Part shown: piece after piece, positions 22,301-35,700 of the stretch
Position numbering within the stretch: position 1 is the first letter of the stretch
Layout of the letters: every line of letters starts with the position of its first letter
From: Symsagittifera roscoffensis
Taxonomy: Eukaryota > Xenacoelomorpha > Acoela > Convolutidae
DNA: 64,000 nucleotides
Assembly (NCBI RefSeq): GCF_963678635.1
Contig: NC_087065.1
Coordinates: 37,039,888 to 37,103,887, forward strand
Direction: 5' to 3'
Position numbers and translations under genes: made by a program
Notes under the pieces: model-generated
Seen by the model: only the letters and a program-made list of their open reading frames with translations
What the model was told of the DNA's origin: nothing
Database searches by the model: none

Positions 22301-25300
22301 TGATGAATTTTAATTGAAAAACTAACACCCTCTAGATAGGCTTAAATTTAAGTTTGGGAAAATTATTTTCTCTTAATTCATGAAAATTTCTTTCGGTATC
22401 AATACTCATAACTTTAAAAAAATTTAGAACATCCAATGTAACACAAATGTTTTAGTGCATTAGTATTTTTGCGTTTTTTGTTTCAGCAGCATCAATCTTA
22501 TTTTCTTAGGTAGAGCGTTTTTTTTCGAGATTTGTTCTTCTTCCAATTCTGTTTGATTTTTGTATAAGAGTCATTTAATGCAGCGGAGATCTAATATATA
22601 ATATAGGTCGTGATGAATTTGTTTTTTTTTTAAGCAAATTCAAATTTCGTTTGGTTTGACTTCAATTTCTTTCTATGTTCAGTTCATTTGATTTGTCAAA
22701 AGGAAGGAAACTTTTACTTATAAACCGCTTGTGGTACATCGGTATAGTGGCCTTATTTTGATTTGCAGAAATTATATTTTTTTGCATAGGTGTGCTTTGT
22801 GGTGAGTTTATGTGCTTCGAGCTGATTTAATTGTATAGAACTGTGTTTTTGAAAAATTTTATCTTAATGTACACCAGGTGTTATTGCCAGCTTTATTAAC
22901 AATTCATTCTTTTTGATCCTTTTTTAGGGCGGGAAATTGTTTGCCTATTTTTTCAAATGAGACAAATGAGAGAAACCGCTAATTTTTAGTTGATTCATTT
23001 TAAAAAAAAAAATTTTGTTTGTTACTTTTCCTTACTGGTAGTATTTCGTCTAGTTTTTGTCGTCTAGCTTGCCATGCTATTTTTTTGTTGTTTGGCAAGT
23101 GCTGAGGAGCTTCGATTTTTCTCTCTGTAAAAATATTGACTAAGTTTTGCAAAAGTTTGAATTGAAGTAATAAAGTTATTTTTGGTTTTCAATTTGTTAT
23201 TCTGCCTACTAAATACTGCGTAGAATCAGGTTTGATTTTGACCTTAAAACTTATTTTAGTCTTTTTGTAACTTTTTCTTGTTTTTTTGCTTGGCATAAGC
23301 TTACAGGAATATCATTATGGTATCGTGATTATATTAGCTAAATTGTATTGCGATTGTGTTTTGCGTATAAAGTTTTGCGACGAAACTTTTTCGGAGCAGT
23401 AGAAAAGGTCATCTAATTACCGAACTTTTGAAGTTCATTGAAAGACATTCCATTCAAGTTACCAAAATCAAATTGGATTTTGTAAGGTTTGTATATCATA
23501 ACGACGAATATAGTTAGTGTGTGTAAATAAACTAATATATGAGCTGATGAATTTTAATTGGAAAACTAACACCCCCTAGATAGGTTTAAGTTTATATTTA
23601 CGAAAACTCTCTTCTCTTCATTCATGAAGAATTTTTTTCGGTATCCAATCTGATAAAGTTACAAAATTTTAGAACATCTAATGTAACACAAATGTTTTAG
23701 TGCATTAGTATTTTTGCGTTTTTTGTTTCAGCAGCATCAATCTTATTTTCTTAGGTAGAGCGTTTTTTTCGAGATTTGTTCTTCTTCCAATTCTGTTTGA
23801 TTTTTGTATAAGAGTCATTTAATGCAGCGGAGATCTAATATATAATATAGGTCGTGATGAATTTGTTTTTTTAAGCAAATTCAAATTTCGTTTGGTTTGA
23901 CTTCAATTTCTTTCTATGTTCAGTTCATTTGATTTGTCAAAAGGAAGGAAACTTTTACTTATAAACCGCTTGTGGTACATCGGTATAGTGGCCTTATTTT
24001 GATTTGCAGAAATTATATTTTTTTGCATAGTTGTGCTTTGTGGTGAGTTTATGTGCTTCGAGCTGATTTAATTGTATAGAACTGTGTTTTTGAAAAATTT
24101 TATCTTAATGTACACCAGGTGTTATTGCCAGCTTTATTAACAATTCATTCTTTTTTATCCTTTTTTAGGGCGGGAAATTGTTTGCCTATTTTTTCAAATG
24201 AGACAAATGAGAGAAACCGCTAATTTTTAGTTGATTCATTTAAAAAAAAAATTTTTGTTTGTTTCTTTTTCTTACTGGTAGTATTTCGTCTAGTTTTTGT
24301 CGTCTAGCTTGCCATGCTATTTTTTTGTTGTTTGACAAGTGCTGAGGAGCTTCGATTTTTCTCTCTGTAAAAATATTGACTAAGTTTTGCAAAAGTTTGA
24401 ATTGAAGTAATAAAGTTATTTTTGGTTTTCAATTTGTTATTCTGCCTACTAAATACTGCGTAGAATCAGGTTTGATTTTGACCTTAAAACTTATTTTAGT
24501 CTTTTTGTAACTTTTTCTTGTTTTTTTGCTTGGCATAAGCTTACAGGAATATCATTATGGTATCGTGATTATATTAGCTAAATTGTATTGCGATTGTGTT
24601 TTGCGTATCAAGTTTTGCGACGAAACTTTTTCGGAGCAGTAGAAAAGGTCATCTAATTACCGAACTTTTGAAGTTCATTGAAAGACATTCCATTCAAGTT
24701 ACCAAAATCAAATTGGATTTTGTAAGGTTTGTATATCATAACGACGAATATAGTTAGTGTGTGTAAATAAACTAATATATGAGCTGATGAATTTTAATTG
24801 GAAAACTAACACCCCCTAGATAGGTTTAAGTTTATATTTACGAAAACTCTCTTCTCTTCATTCATGAAGAATTTTTTTCGGTATCCAATCTGATAAAGTT
24901 ACAAAATTTTAGAACATCTAATGTAACACAAATGTTTTAGTGCATTAGTATTTTTGCGTTTTTTGTTTCAGCAGCATCAATCTTATATTCTCAAGAAAAG
25001 CGTGTTATTCGAGGTATGTTTTTTTTCCAATTCTGTTTGATTTTTGTATAAGAGTCAATGAATGCAGTGGAGATCTAGTGTATAATATAGGTCGTGATGA
25101 ATTTGTTTCTTTGAGGTAAATTCAAATTTCGTTTGTGGTTTGACTTCAATTTCTTTCTATGTTCAGTTCATTTGATTTGTCAAAAGGAAGGAAATTTTTA
25201 CTTTTAAACCGCTTGTGGTACATCGGTATAGTGGCCTTATTTTGATTTGCAGAAATTTTATTTATTTGTATAGGTGTGCTTTGTGGTGAGTTTATGTGCT

Positions 25301-28300
25301 TCGAGCTGATTTAATTGTATAGAACTGTGTTTTTAAAAAATTTGATCTTAATGTACACCAGGTGTTATTGCCAGCTTTATTAACAATTCATTCTTTTTGA
25401 GTCTTTTTTAGGGCGGGAAATTGTTTGCCTATTTTTTCAAATGAGACAAATGAGAGAAACCGCTAATTTTTAGTTGATTCATTTAAAAAAAAAAATTTCT
25501 TTGACACTTTCTTACTGGTAGTATTTCGTCTAGTTTTTGTCGTCTAGCTTGCCATGCTATTTTTTTGTTGTTTGGCAAGTGCTGAGGAGCTTCGATTTTT
25601 CTCTCTGTAAAAATATTGACTAAGTTTTGCAAAAGTTTGAATTGAAGTAATAAAGTTATTTTTGGTTTTCAATTTGTTATTCTGCCTACTAAATACTGCG
25701 TAGAATCAGGTTTGATTTTGACCTTAAAACTTATTTTTGTCTTTTTGTAACTTTTTCTTGTTTTTTTGCTTGGCATAAGCTTGCAGGAATATCATTATGG
25801 TATCGTGATTATATTAGCTAAATTGTATTGCGATTGTGTTTTGCGTATAAAGTTTTGCGACGAAACTTTTTCGGAGCAGTAGAAAAGGTCATCTAATTAC
25901 CGAACTTTTGAAGTTCATTGAAAGACATTCCATTCAAGTTACCAAAATCAAATTGGATTTTGTAAGGTTTGTATATCATAACGACGAATATAGTTAGTGT
26001 GTGTAAATAAACTAATATATGAGCTGATGATTTTTAATTGGAAAACTAACACCCCCTAGATAGGTTTAAGTTTATATTTACGAAAACTCTCTTCTCTTCA
26101 TTCATGAAGAATTTTTTTCGGTATCCAATCTGATAAAGTTACAAAATTTTAGAACATCTAATGTAACACAAATGTTTTAGTGCATTAGTATTTTTGCGTT
26201 TTTTGTTTCAGCAGCATCAATCTTATATTCTCAAGAAAAGCGTGTTATTCGAGGTATGTTTTTCTTCCAATTCTGTTTGATTTTTGTATAAGAGTCAATG
26301 AATGCAGTGGAGATTTAGTGTATAATATAGGTCGTGATGAATTTGTTTCTTTGAGGTAAATTCAAATTTCGTTTGTGGTTTGACTTCAATTTCTTTCTAT
26401 GTTCAGTTCATTTGATTTGTCAAAAGGAAGGAAATTTTTACTTTTAAACCGCTTGTGGTACATCGGTATAGTGGCCTTATTTTGATTTGCAGAAATTTTA
26501 TTTATTTGTATAGGTGTGCTTTGTGGTGAGTTTATGTGCTTCGAGCTGATTTAATTGTATAGAACTGTGTTTTTAAAAAATTTGATCTTAATGTACACCA
26601 GGTGTTATTGCCAGCTTTATTAACAATTCATTCTTTTAGAGTCTTTTTTAGGGCGGGAAATTGTTTGCCTATTTTTTCAAATGAGACAAATGAGAGAAAC
26701 CGCTAATTTTTAGTTGATTCATTTAAAAAAAAAATTTTCTTTGACACTTTCTTACTGGTAGTATTTCGTCTAGTTTTTGTCGTCTAGCTTGCCATGCTAT
26801 TTTTTTGTTGTTTGGCAAGTGCTGAGGAGCTTCGATTTTTCTCTCTGTAAAAATATTGACTAAGTTTTGCAAAAGTTTGAATTGAAGTAATAAAGTTATT
26901 TTTGGTTTTCAATTTGTTATTCTGCCTACTAAATACTGCGTAGAATCAGGTTTGATTTTGACCTTAAAACTTATTTTTGTCTTTTTGTAACTTTTTCTTG
27001 TTTTTTTGCTTGGCATAAGCTTACAGGAATATCATTATGGTATCGTGATTATATTAGCTAAATTGTATTGCGATTGTGTTTTGCGTATAAAGTTTTGCGA
27101 CGAAACTTTTTCGGAGCAGTAGAAAAGGTCATCTAATTACCGAACTTTTGAAGTTCATTGAAAGACATTCCATTCAAGTTACCAAAATCAAATTGGATTT
27201 TGTAAGGTTTGTATATCATAACGACGAATATAGTTAGTGTGTGTAAATAAACTAATATATGAGCTGATGAATTTTAATTGGAAAACTAACACCCCCTAGA
27301 TAGGTTTAAGTTTATATTTACGAAAACTCTCTTCTCTTCATTCATGAAGAATTTTTTTCGGTATCCAATCTGATAAAGTTACAAAATTTTAGAACATCTA
27401 ATGTAACACAAATGTTTTAGTGCATTAGTATTTTTGCGTTTTTTGTTTCAGCAGCATCAATCTTATTTTCTTAGGTAGAGCGTTTTTTTCGAGATTTGTT
27501 CTTCTTCCAATTCTGTTTGATTTTTGTATAAGAGTCATTTAATGCAGCGGAGATCTAATATATAATATAGGTCGTGATGAATTTGTTTTTTTTTAAGCAA
27601 ATTCAAATTTCGTTTGGTTTGACTTCAATTTCTTTCTATGTTTAGTTCATTTGATTTGTCAAAAGGAAGGAAACTTTTACTTTTAAACCGCTTGTGGTAC
27701 ATCGGTATAGTGGCCTTATTTTGATTTGCAGAAATTTTATTTATTTGTATAGGTGTGCTTTGTGGTGAGTTTATGTGCTTCGAGCTGATTTAATTGTATA
27801 GAACTGTGTTTTTAAAAAATTTGATCTTAATGTACACCAGGTGTTATTGCCAGCTTTATTAACAATTCATTCTTTTTGAGTCTTTTTTAGGGCGGGAAAT
27901 TGTTTGCCTATTTTTTCAAATGAGACAAATGAGAGAAACCGCTAATTTTTAGTTGATTCATTTAAAAAAAATTTTCTTTGACACTTTCTTACTGGTAGTA
28001 TTTCGTCTAGTTTTTGTCGTCTAGCTTGCCATGCTATTTTGTTGTTGTTTGGCAAGTGCTGAGGAGCTTCGATTTTTCTCTCTGTAAAATTATTGACTAA
28101 ACTTTGCAAAAGTTTGAATTGAAGTATTAAAGTTATTTTTGGTTTTCAATTTGTTATGCTGCCTACTAAATACTGCGTAGAATCAGGTTTGATTTTGACC
28201 TTAAAACTTATTTAGTCTTTTTGTAACTTTTTCTTGTTTTTTTTTGCTTGGCATAAGGTTACAGGAATATCATTATGGTATCGTGATAATATTAGCTAAA

Positions 28301-30910
28301 TTGTATTGCGATTGTGTTTTGCTTATAAAGTTTTGCGACGAAACTTTTTCGGAGCAGTAGAAAAGGTCATCTAATTACCGAACTTTTGAAGTTCATTGAA
28401 AGACATTCCATTTAAGTTACCAAAATCAAATTGGATTTTGTAAAATTTGTATATCATAACGACGAATATAGTTAGTGTGTGTAAATAAACTAATATATGA
28501 GCTGATGAATTTTAATTGGAAAACTAACACCCCCTAGATATTTTCAATTTTAAATTTACGATAACTCTCTTCTCTTCATTCATGAAGAATTTCTTTCGGT
28601 ATCCAATCTGATAAAGTTACAAAACTTTAGAACATCTAATGTAACACAAATGTTTTAGTGCATTAGTATTTTTTCCGTTTTTTGTTTCAGCAGCATCAAT
28701 CTTATATTCTTAGGTAAAGCGTTTTATTCGAGGTTTGTTTGTCTTCCAATTCTGTTTGTTTTTTGTAGAAGAGTCAATTAATGCAGAGGAGATCTAGTAT
28801 ATAATATAGGCCGCGATGAATTTGTTTTCTTGAAGCAAATTCAACTATCGTTTGGTTTGACTTCAATTTTTTTCTATGTTCAGTTCATTTGATTTGTCAA
28901 AAGGAAGGCATTTTTACTTATAAACAGCTTATGGTACATCGGTATAGTGGTCTTATTTTGATTTGCAGTAATTACATTTATTTGCATAGGTGTGCTTTGT
29001 GGTGAGTTTGTGCTTTGAGCTGATTTAATTGTATAGAACTGTGTTTTTTAAAAATTTCATATAAATGTACACCAGGTGTTTTTGCCAGCTTTATTCACAA
29101 TTCATCCTTTTTGAGTCTTTTTAGGGCTGTAAATTGTTTGCCTATATTTTTAAATGAGACAAATAAGAGAAACCGCTAATTTTTAGTTGATTCATTTTAG
29201 AAAGTTTTCTTTGACACTTTTTCTTACTGGTAGTATTTTGTCTACTTTTTGTCGTCTAGCTTGCCATGCTTTTTTTGTTGTTGTTCGGAAAGTGCTGCGG
29301 AGCTTCGATTTTTCGCTGTGAAAAAATATTGACTAAGTTTTGCAAAAGTTTTGAATTGAAGTAATAAAATTATTTTTTGTTTTCAATTTGTTTAAATTGC
29401 CTACTAAATACTGCGTAGAATCAGGTTTGATTTTGACCTTAAAAAGTATTTTAGTCTTTTTGTAAACTTTTTTTCATTTTTTTCGCTTTGCATAAGGTTA
29501 CAGGAATATCATTATGGCATCGTGATAATTTTAGCTAAATTATGTTGCGATTGTGTTTTGCTTATTAAATTTTGCGACGAAAGTTTTTGGAGCAGTAGAA
29601 AAGGTCATCTAACTACCGAACTTTTGAAGTTCATTGAAAGGCATTCCATTCAAGATACCAAAATCAAATTGGATTTTGTAAAGTTTGTATATCATAACGA
29701 CGTATATAGTTAGTATGTGTAAATAAACTAATATACGAGCTGATGAATTTTAATTGGAAAACTAACACCCCCTAGATAGGTTTAATTTTAAATTTGCGAA
29801 AACTCTCTTCTCTTTATTCATGAAGAATTTCTTTCGGTATCCAATCTGATTATTTTACAAAAATTTAGAACATCCAATGTAACACAAATGTTTTAGTGCA
29901 TTAGTATTTTGCGTTTTTTGCTTCAGCAGCATCAATCTTATATTCTCAAGAAAAGCGTGTTATTCGAGGTATGTTTTTCTTCCAATTCTGTTTGATTTTT
30001 GTATAAGAGTCAATGAATGCAGTGGAGATCTAGTGTATAATATAGGTCGTGATGAATTTGTTTCTTTGAGGTAAATTCAAATTTCGTTTGTGGTTTGACT
30101 TCAATTTCTTTCTATGTTCAGTTCATTTGATTTGTCAAAAGGAAGGCAATTTTTACTTATAAACAGCTTGTGGTACATCGGTATAGTGGCCTTACTTTGA
30201 TTTGCAGAAGTTCTGTTTTTTGCATAGGTGTGCTTTGTGGTCAGTTTATGTGCTTTGAGGTGATTTAATTGCATAGAACAGTATTTTTGAAAAATTTTGT
30301 TTTAATGTACACCAGGCGTTATTGCCAGCTTTATTAACAATTCATACTTTTTGAGTCTTTTTAGGGCTGGAAATGGTTTTCCTATATTTTAACCTCATTT
30401 GAGACAAATGAGAGAAACTGCTAGTTTTTAGTTGATTCTTTTTTTAAAATTTTTTTTTCACTTTTTCTTACTTGTAGTATTTCGTCTAATTTTTGTCGTA
30501 TAGCTTGCCATGCTATTTTGTTGTTGTTTGGCAAGTGCTGCGGAGCTTCGATTTTTCTCTATGTAAAAATATTGACTGAGTCTTGCAAAAGTTGGATTTG
30601 AAGCAATAAAATTATTTTTGGTTTTCAATTTGTTATGTTGCCTACTAAATACTGCGTAGAATCAGGCTTGATTTTGACCTTAAAACTTACTTTAGTCTTT
30701 TTTTTGTAATTTTTTTCTTGTTTTATTTTGCTTGGCATAAGGTTACAGGCATATCATTATGGCAGCGTGATAATATTAGCTAAATTGTGATGCGGTTGTT
30801 TTTAGCTTATTAAATTTTGCGGCGAAAGTTTGTGGAGCAGTAGAAAAGGTCATCTAACTACCGAACTTATGAAGTTCATTGAAAGGCATTCCATTCAAGT
30901 TAACAAAAAA
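19360..30910 (+). repeat. Satellite array with short and long units
   Basis: The marker TAGGTCGTGATGA (with small variants) recurs near 19751, 20288, 20824, 22068, 22604, 23848, 25088, 26328, 27568, 28807 and 30043. Spacings are therefore about 537 bp (short unit, three times) or 1236-1244 bp (long unit). Long units carry an extra ~705-bp segment between CAAATTTCGTTTG and TTTTGC.TAT.AA.TTTTGCG; short units lack it cleanly. Neighbouring units are highly similar, whereas the last two (from about 28500) are clearly more diverged. Open frames of 60-66 codons in several units are disrupted in the others. Confidence 0.9.
19429..19434 (+). promoter_or_regulatory. Candidate poly(A) signal of DUF1294 gene
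   Basis: AATAAA lies 184 bp after the stop codon, already inside satellite-like sequence. The same GTGTAAATAAACTAATATA context recurs in every satellite unit. Confidence 0.4.
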
Positions 30911-30929
30911 ATTTTCATTGTTTTCTTAA

Positions 30930-31070
30930 CAGTTTTTTTTTTGGTGAACATACTAATAGTTTACTGCAATTTTTTCTTAAAATATTTTTTTTGGTAGTTT
31001 CAAAATTTTTCTCTTTGGAAAGCCGAAAGCCAGCTCTGATAAAAGGTAGATGTTCTGAAAACATATTTGT
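30930..31070. repeat. Fragment shared with the 1337-bp array
   Basis: TTTCTCTTTGGAAAGCCGAA followed by AGC.AGCTCTGATAAA is shared with each 1337-bp unit (for example near 33100 and 34440). The segment lies directly after the last satellite unit. Confidence 0.7.
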
Positions 31071-31132
31071 CATTTTAGCTATTATGACTGAAAAGAATTT
31101 CTAACTAGAATACAACAAACCTTTAAATAAAG

Positions 31133-31525
31133 AATTCAATGGGTTTTTGGAATGTCAAATCTAACATTCATGTTCTAGTGCACTGTCACCTGTGTAATCT
31201 TTCAGAGATGGTATATTCATATTTCAAGTAACTAAGTTCTATTCGAGGTTTGTGTTTCTTCCAATTTTGTATGCCTTTTGTGTTAGAGTCGATGAATGCT
31301 ATGAAGATCTTATAAAGGTTGTGATGAATTTTTTGGCTTTTTTAGGAAAATTCAAATTTCGTTCTTTCAGGTTTGACTTCTATTTTTTTCTATGAACAGT
31401 TCATCTACTTTGTCACAAGAAAGGCATAAGTGTGCTTTTTGCATAGATGTGCTTTGAGGTGTATAAAATGTGTGCAACGATGATTCGAAAATGTTTTGTT
31501 TTTTCTTAGCACAACGGACGTCTTC
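31133..31525 (+). repeat. Diverged satellite-unit fragment
   Basis: It retains unit landmarks in order (GTTCTAGTGCA, TTCGAGGTTTGT, TTCCAATTTTGTATG, AAATTTCGTT, TTTGACTTC) but is strongly diverged. Its right half, from about 31375, is duplicated at 32595-32755. Confidence 0.6.
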
Positions 31526-32594
31526 GGCTGTTGTTTCCAGCTTTATTACTATTACTCTTGCGATAAGCAAGGGTATTGCAAGCTGGTAGTAGACTTTTTT
31601 TCCTTTAAACAACGTTGTCCACATGACTCACTTCTAGACTCTTTCACCTCTCCCTCCTTATTGTAAATCCTACTCCTCTCGGTTGCAAGTTTTAAGCAGG
31701 GTTGAGTTTGTTAATTTAAATGGTCTGTCTTTCAAACTTTTTTTTTCTGTTGGTTGTGATTTTTCTATTTTTTTTCTTAAAACTTCCTTACTTTTTGTGT
31801 CTTTTTTTGGCTTAATAGGCTCCGGCCGTTTTTATATCATGTTAGTGGCCTAATTATCAGAACTTCCAAGGGAACAATATTTTTTATGCTCACATCTGGG
31901 TTGCCAAAAGGCTAACAATCTTAATAGAAATGTTACTTCAAGTTTTTCATGACATTTTTTTCGGCTTGAATGTCTTTTTTTGCTTGATAATTTTCGGCCT
32001 ATTTGATATCGTTTTAATGGCCGCGTAATGTGCCTATCGTTGGGCAAAAAAGTCTTTGCATGCGTGTCTGTGTTTTGAGGGATAAGTGATTTCTCATGTC
32101 TTAGAAATTTTCGATTCTTTTGTGTTTTTTCTTTTTGTTTTCGGCCTGATAGTCTTCGGCCTATATTACATTGGCCTATTCGCTTCATTTTGCGTCATAT
32201 TTCGAGCTGTGTATGTTTTTTGAGGGTGAGGGGGAATTATTAACTTTAAATTAGTCTTAAATTTTTCAAAATATTTTTCGGCTGTTTTTTTTTTAAATTT
32301 ATTAGTCTCATATTGCGTCTTTCGACGAGCAAAACGAGTTTTGTTTGTGCGTGTCTGTGTGGGAGACTTAATAATTGTATATTATTACAAAAGTTATTGA
32401 TTTTTTCCCGGCTTTTTTAATTTCATTTTTGTGCTTAATAGGTTTCGGCCAATATTATATCGGCCAATATTATATTATAGTGGCCGCATATTGTTATTTG
32501 ACGCGTGAATAAAATTTGTGTGTGTGTGTGTTTGTTTGTTTGTTTGTTTGTTTGTTTAATTGCTTAATTGTTTGTTTGTTTGTTTTTTGCTTTG
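31526..32594 (+). repeat. Region of CGGCC...GGCC palindromic repeat motifs
   Basis: The motif TTCGGCC.ATATTATATCGG followed by TAGTGGCC recurs in diverged forms near 31815, 31985, 32150 and 32445. It is often followed by a TTTGACGCGTGAAT.AA.TTTGTGTC-like tail. A copy also lies at 11620-11710. A CTCTTGCGATAAGCAAGGG hairpin sits at 31555-31573. A (GT)n/(GTTT)n microsatellite fills about 32516-32586. Confidence 0.5.
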
Positions 32595-32750
32595 AGGTTT
32601 GACTTCTTTTTATTTCTATGAACAGTTCATCTACTTTGTCACAAGAAAGGCATAGGTGTGCTTTTTGCATAGATGTGCTTTGAGGTGTATAAAATGTGTG
32701 CAATGGGTGATTCGAGAAATTTTTTGTTTTTTTTTGCACAATGGGCGTCT
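32595..32750 (+). repeat. Second copy of satellite fragment
   Basis: It duplicates 31375-31525 (TTTGACTTCT..., CAGTTCATCTACTTTGTCAC, TGCATAGATGTGCTTTGAGG), then joins the 1337-bp array at CGTCTTCCAAAC. Confidence 0.65.
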
Positions 32751-35700
32751 TCCAAACTTTTTGCGAGTTTCCCCTATGAATGCCAGCAAACCGGACTTAA
32801 TACTGCTGTCATGCAGCTCTCTCGGTGGCAGCTCGTCTAAGACCGACGCGTTTAGTGAGAGACAGGACATTGCGTCTTCCTTGCTCACTCCAAAAAACAT
32901 AAACGTCACGCAATTTTCGCGACATCACCATCATTCACATTGACGAAATCTGCTGTATGTGTGTCAATGACTCCTTTCAGGCGTTGTCAGTTAGTAGCGT
33001 ACCTGAAACAAAAACTAGTATCTGTTATTTCGATCTAAAAATCTGAAGACAACCAAAGAATGTTTTTTAGGGTTGTTTTAATTTTGGTCGTTTCAATATT
33101 TTTCTCTTTGGAAAGCCGAAAGCTAGCTCTGATAAAGATTAGATGTTTTGAAAACAGACTTTTGATATTTCGACCTAAAAATCCGAAGACTCATCCGATT
33201 CCATCCAAACTTGGTCAGTAAATTGCATACATGAATCCTAGCTTCCATGCCATTTTGTTTAAAAAAACGGAGATAATTTTTGTCACCGCTTTTTTGAAAC
33301 TTGTTGTCGAAGCTAGGATTCATGTACCTAGCTCTCATGCCAATTTTGTGGAGTTTCGAAGCTCGTTCATTTTTCATTGAAAAACACTGGCCATTTCAGC
33401 GTTGAAACAGCTGTTCCATAGAGCTTCGCTTGGTAGCGTGCTTTAGTCGACCCATTGACTTCTGCTAGCTAGGCAGGTGAGTGCTACGAAACATTATCCA
33501 AAAAGTTCAACCCCGATGGTTTTTCGTGAAGGGGTGTGTATCCAGGGTGCGTCAGCTCCACCATACGCTGAAAAATGTTTATTTGTATTACTAGTACCTT
33601 TTCTATTTTTTTGCAAGCTGAAAATGATAGTAATTTTACCTTGAAATTAGGAGATTCCGTGGCTCTAAACGCAATGTTGCAGAAATAGAAAAACTTTGCT
33701 GCAGCATTGTCGTATTTTTGTTTTTGAGCCGTGGTAACATAAGGTAAAATAGTTGTGTCGTTACTCGTATACCATTATCCAAAATTTAGTTGCGTTCTCA
33801 AACTTTGTTGCTTTGTATCGCAAGTGGTGCGAAGCTCAGCTTCGCCTCTGTGTGAAAAAGTTTTATTTACCGAGGCAGCGCATACAACAACATGCCATCT
33901 TTCCATGTTCCTGCTGCCTAGTTTGTTTCTCAGCTCCTTTTCCACAAGTCACATTTCGCTGAACGCGCGTTCGATACCGGCTGAGCTGGGTGCAAGGTTT
34001 CCCAGAACGAACTCTAGAACAAATTTGACTTAATAAAACTGTTCGGCTTGTAATTCACTGGCCTCGAAACTCATCTCCAAACTTTTCGCGAGTTTCGCCT
34101 ATGAATGCCAGCAAACCGGACTTAATACTGCTGCCATGCAGCTCTCTCGGTGGCAGCTTGTCTAAGGCCGACGCGTTTAGTGCAAGACAGGAAATCGCGT
34201 CTTCCTTGCTCACTCCAAAAAACATAAACGCGTCACGCAATTTTCGCGACGTCACCACCATTCCCATTCACAAAATCTGCTGTATGTGTGTCAATTACTC
34301 CTTTCAGGCGTTGTCAGTTAGTAGCGTACCTAAAACAAAAACTATTATCTGTTATTTCGATCTAAAAATCTGAAGACAACCAAAGAATGTTTTTGGTAGT
34401 TTTTCAAGGTTGTTTTAATTTTGGTCGTTTTAATATTTTTCTCTTTGGAAAGCCGAAAGCTAGCTCTGATAAAGATTAGATGTTTTGAAAACAGACTTTT
34501 GATATTTCGACCTAAAAATCCGAAGACTCATCCGATTCCATCCAAACTTGGCCAGTAAATTGCATACATGAATCCTAGCTTTCATGCCATTTTGTTTAAA
34601 AAAACGGAGATAATTTTTGTCACCGCTTTTTTGAAACTTGTTGTCGAAGCTAGGATTCATGTACCTAGCTCTCATGCCAATTTTGTGGAGTTTCGAAGCT
34701 CGTTCATTTTTCATTGAAAAACACTGGCCATTTCAGCGTTGAAACAGCTGTTCCATAGAGCTTCGCTTGGTAGCGTGCTTTAGTCGACCCATTGACTTCT
34801 GCTAGCTAGGCAGGTGAGTGCTACGAAACATTATCCAAAAAGTTCAACCCCGATGGTTTTTCGTGAAGGGGTGTGTATCCAGGGTGCGTCAGCTCCACCA
34901 TACGCTGAAAAATGTTTATTTTTATTACTAGTACCTTTTCTATTTTTTTGCAAGCTGAAAATGATAGTAATTTTACCTTGAAATTAGGAGATTCCGTGGC
35001 TCTAAACGCAATGTTGCAGAAATAGAAAAACTTTGCTGCAGCATTGTCGTATTTTTGTTTTTGAGCCGTGGTAACATAAGGTAAAATAGTTGTGTCGTTA
35101 CTCGTATACCATTATCCAAAATTTAGTTGCGTTCTCAAACTTTGTTGCTTTGTATCGCAAGTGGTGCGAAGCTCAGCTTCGCCTCTGTGTGAAAAAGTTT
35201 TATTTACCGAGGCAGCGCATACAACAACATGCCATCTTTCCATGTTCCTGCTGCCTAGTTTGTTTCTCAGCTCCTTTTCCACAAGTCACATTTCGCTGAA
35301 CGCGCGTTCGATACCGGCTGAGCTGGGTGCAAGGTTTCCCAGAACGAACTCTAGAACAAATTTGACTTAATAAAACTGTTCGGCTTGTAATTCACTGGCC
35401 TCGAAACTCATCTCCAAACTTTTCGCGAGTTTCGCCTATGAATGCCAGCAAACCGGACTTAATACTGCTGCCATGCAGCTCTCTCGGTGGCAGCTTGTCT
35501 AAGGCCGACGCGTTTAGTGCAAGACAGGAAATCGCGTCTTCCTTGCTCACTCCAAAAAACATAAACGCGTCACGCAATTTTCGCGACGTCACCACCATTC
35601 CCATTCACAAAATCTGCTGTATGTGTGTCAATTACTCCTTTCAGGCGTTGTCAGTTAGTAGCGTACCTAAAACAAAAACTATTATCTGTTATTTCGATCT

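Noticed and set aside
19757-29713. 60-66-codon open frames (…FCDESFWSSRKGHLTTEL…) repeated in satellite units
   Set aside because: They are open only in some units. In long units the same segment is frameshifted (ACTTTTTCGGAG instead of AGTTTTTGGAG), so no purifying selection for a protein is visible.
32510-32590. Telomere-like or coding simple repeat
   Set aside because: It is a GT/GTTT microsatellite; the opposite-strand Lys/Gln/Thr frame is a by-product.
34055-35604. 70-codon ORF with VSKEDAISCLALNASALDKL repeated in the 1337-bp units as a possible host gene
   Set aside because: It lies within a tandemly copied transposon fragment and has no recognisable domain. Conservation between units is explained by recent duplication.
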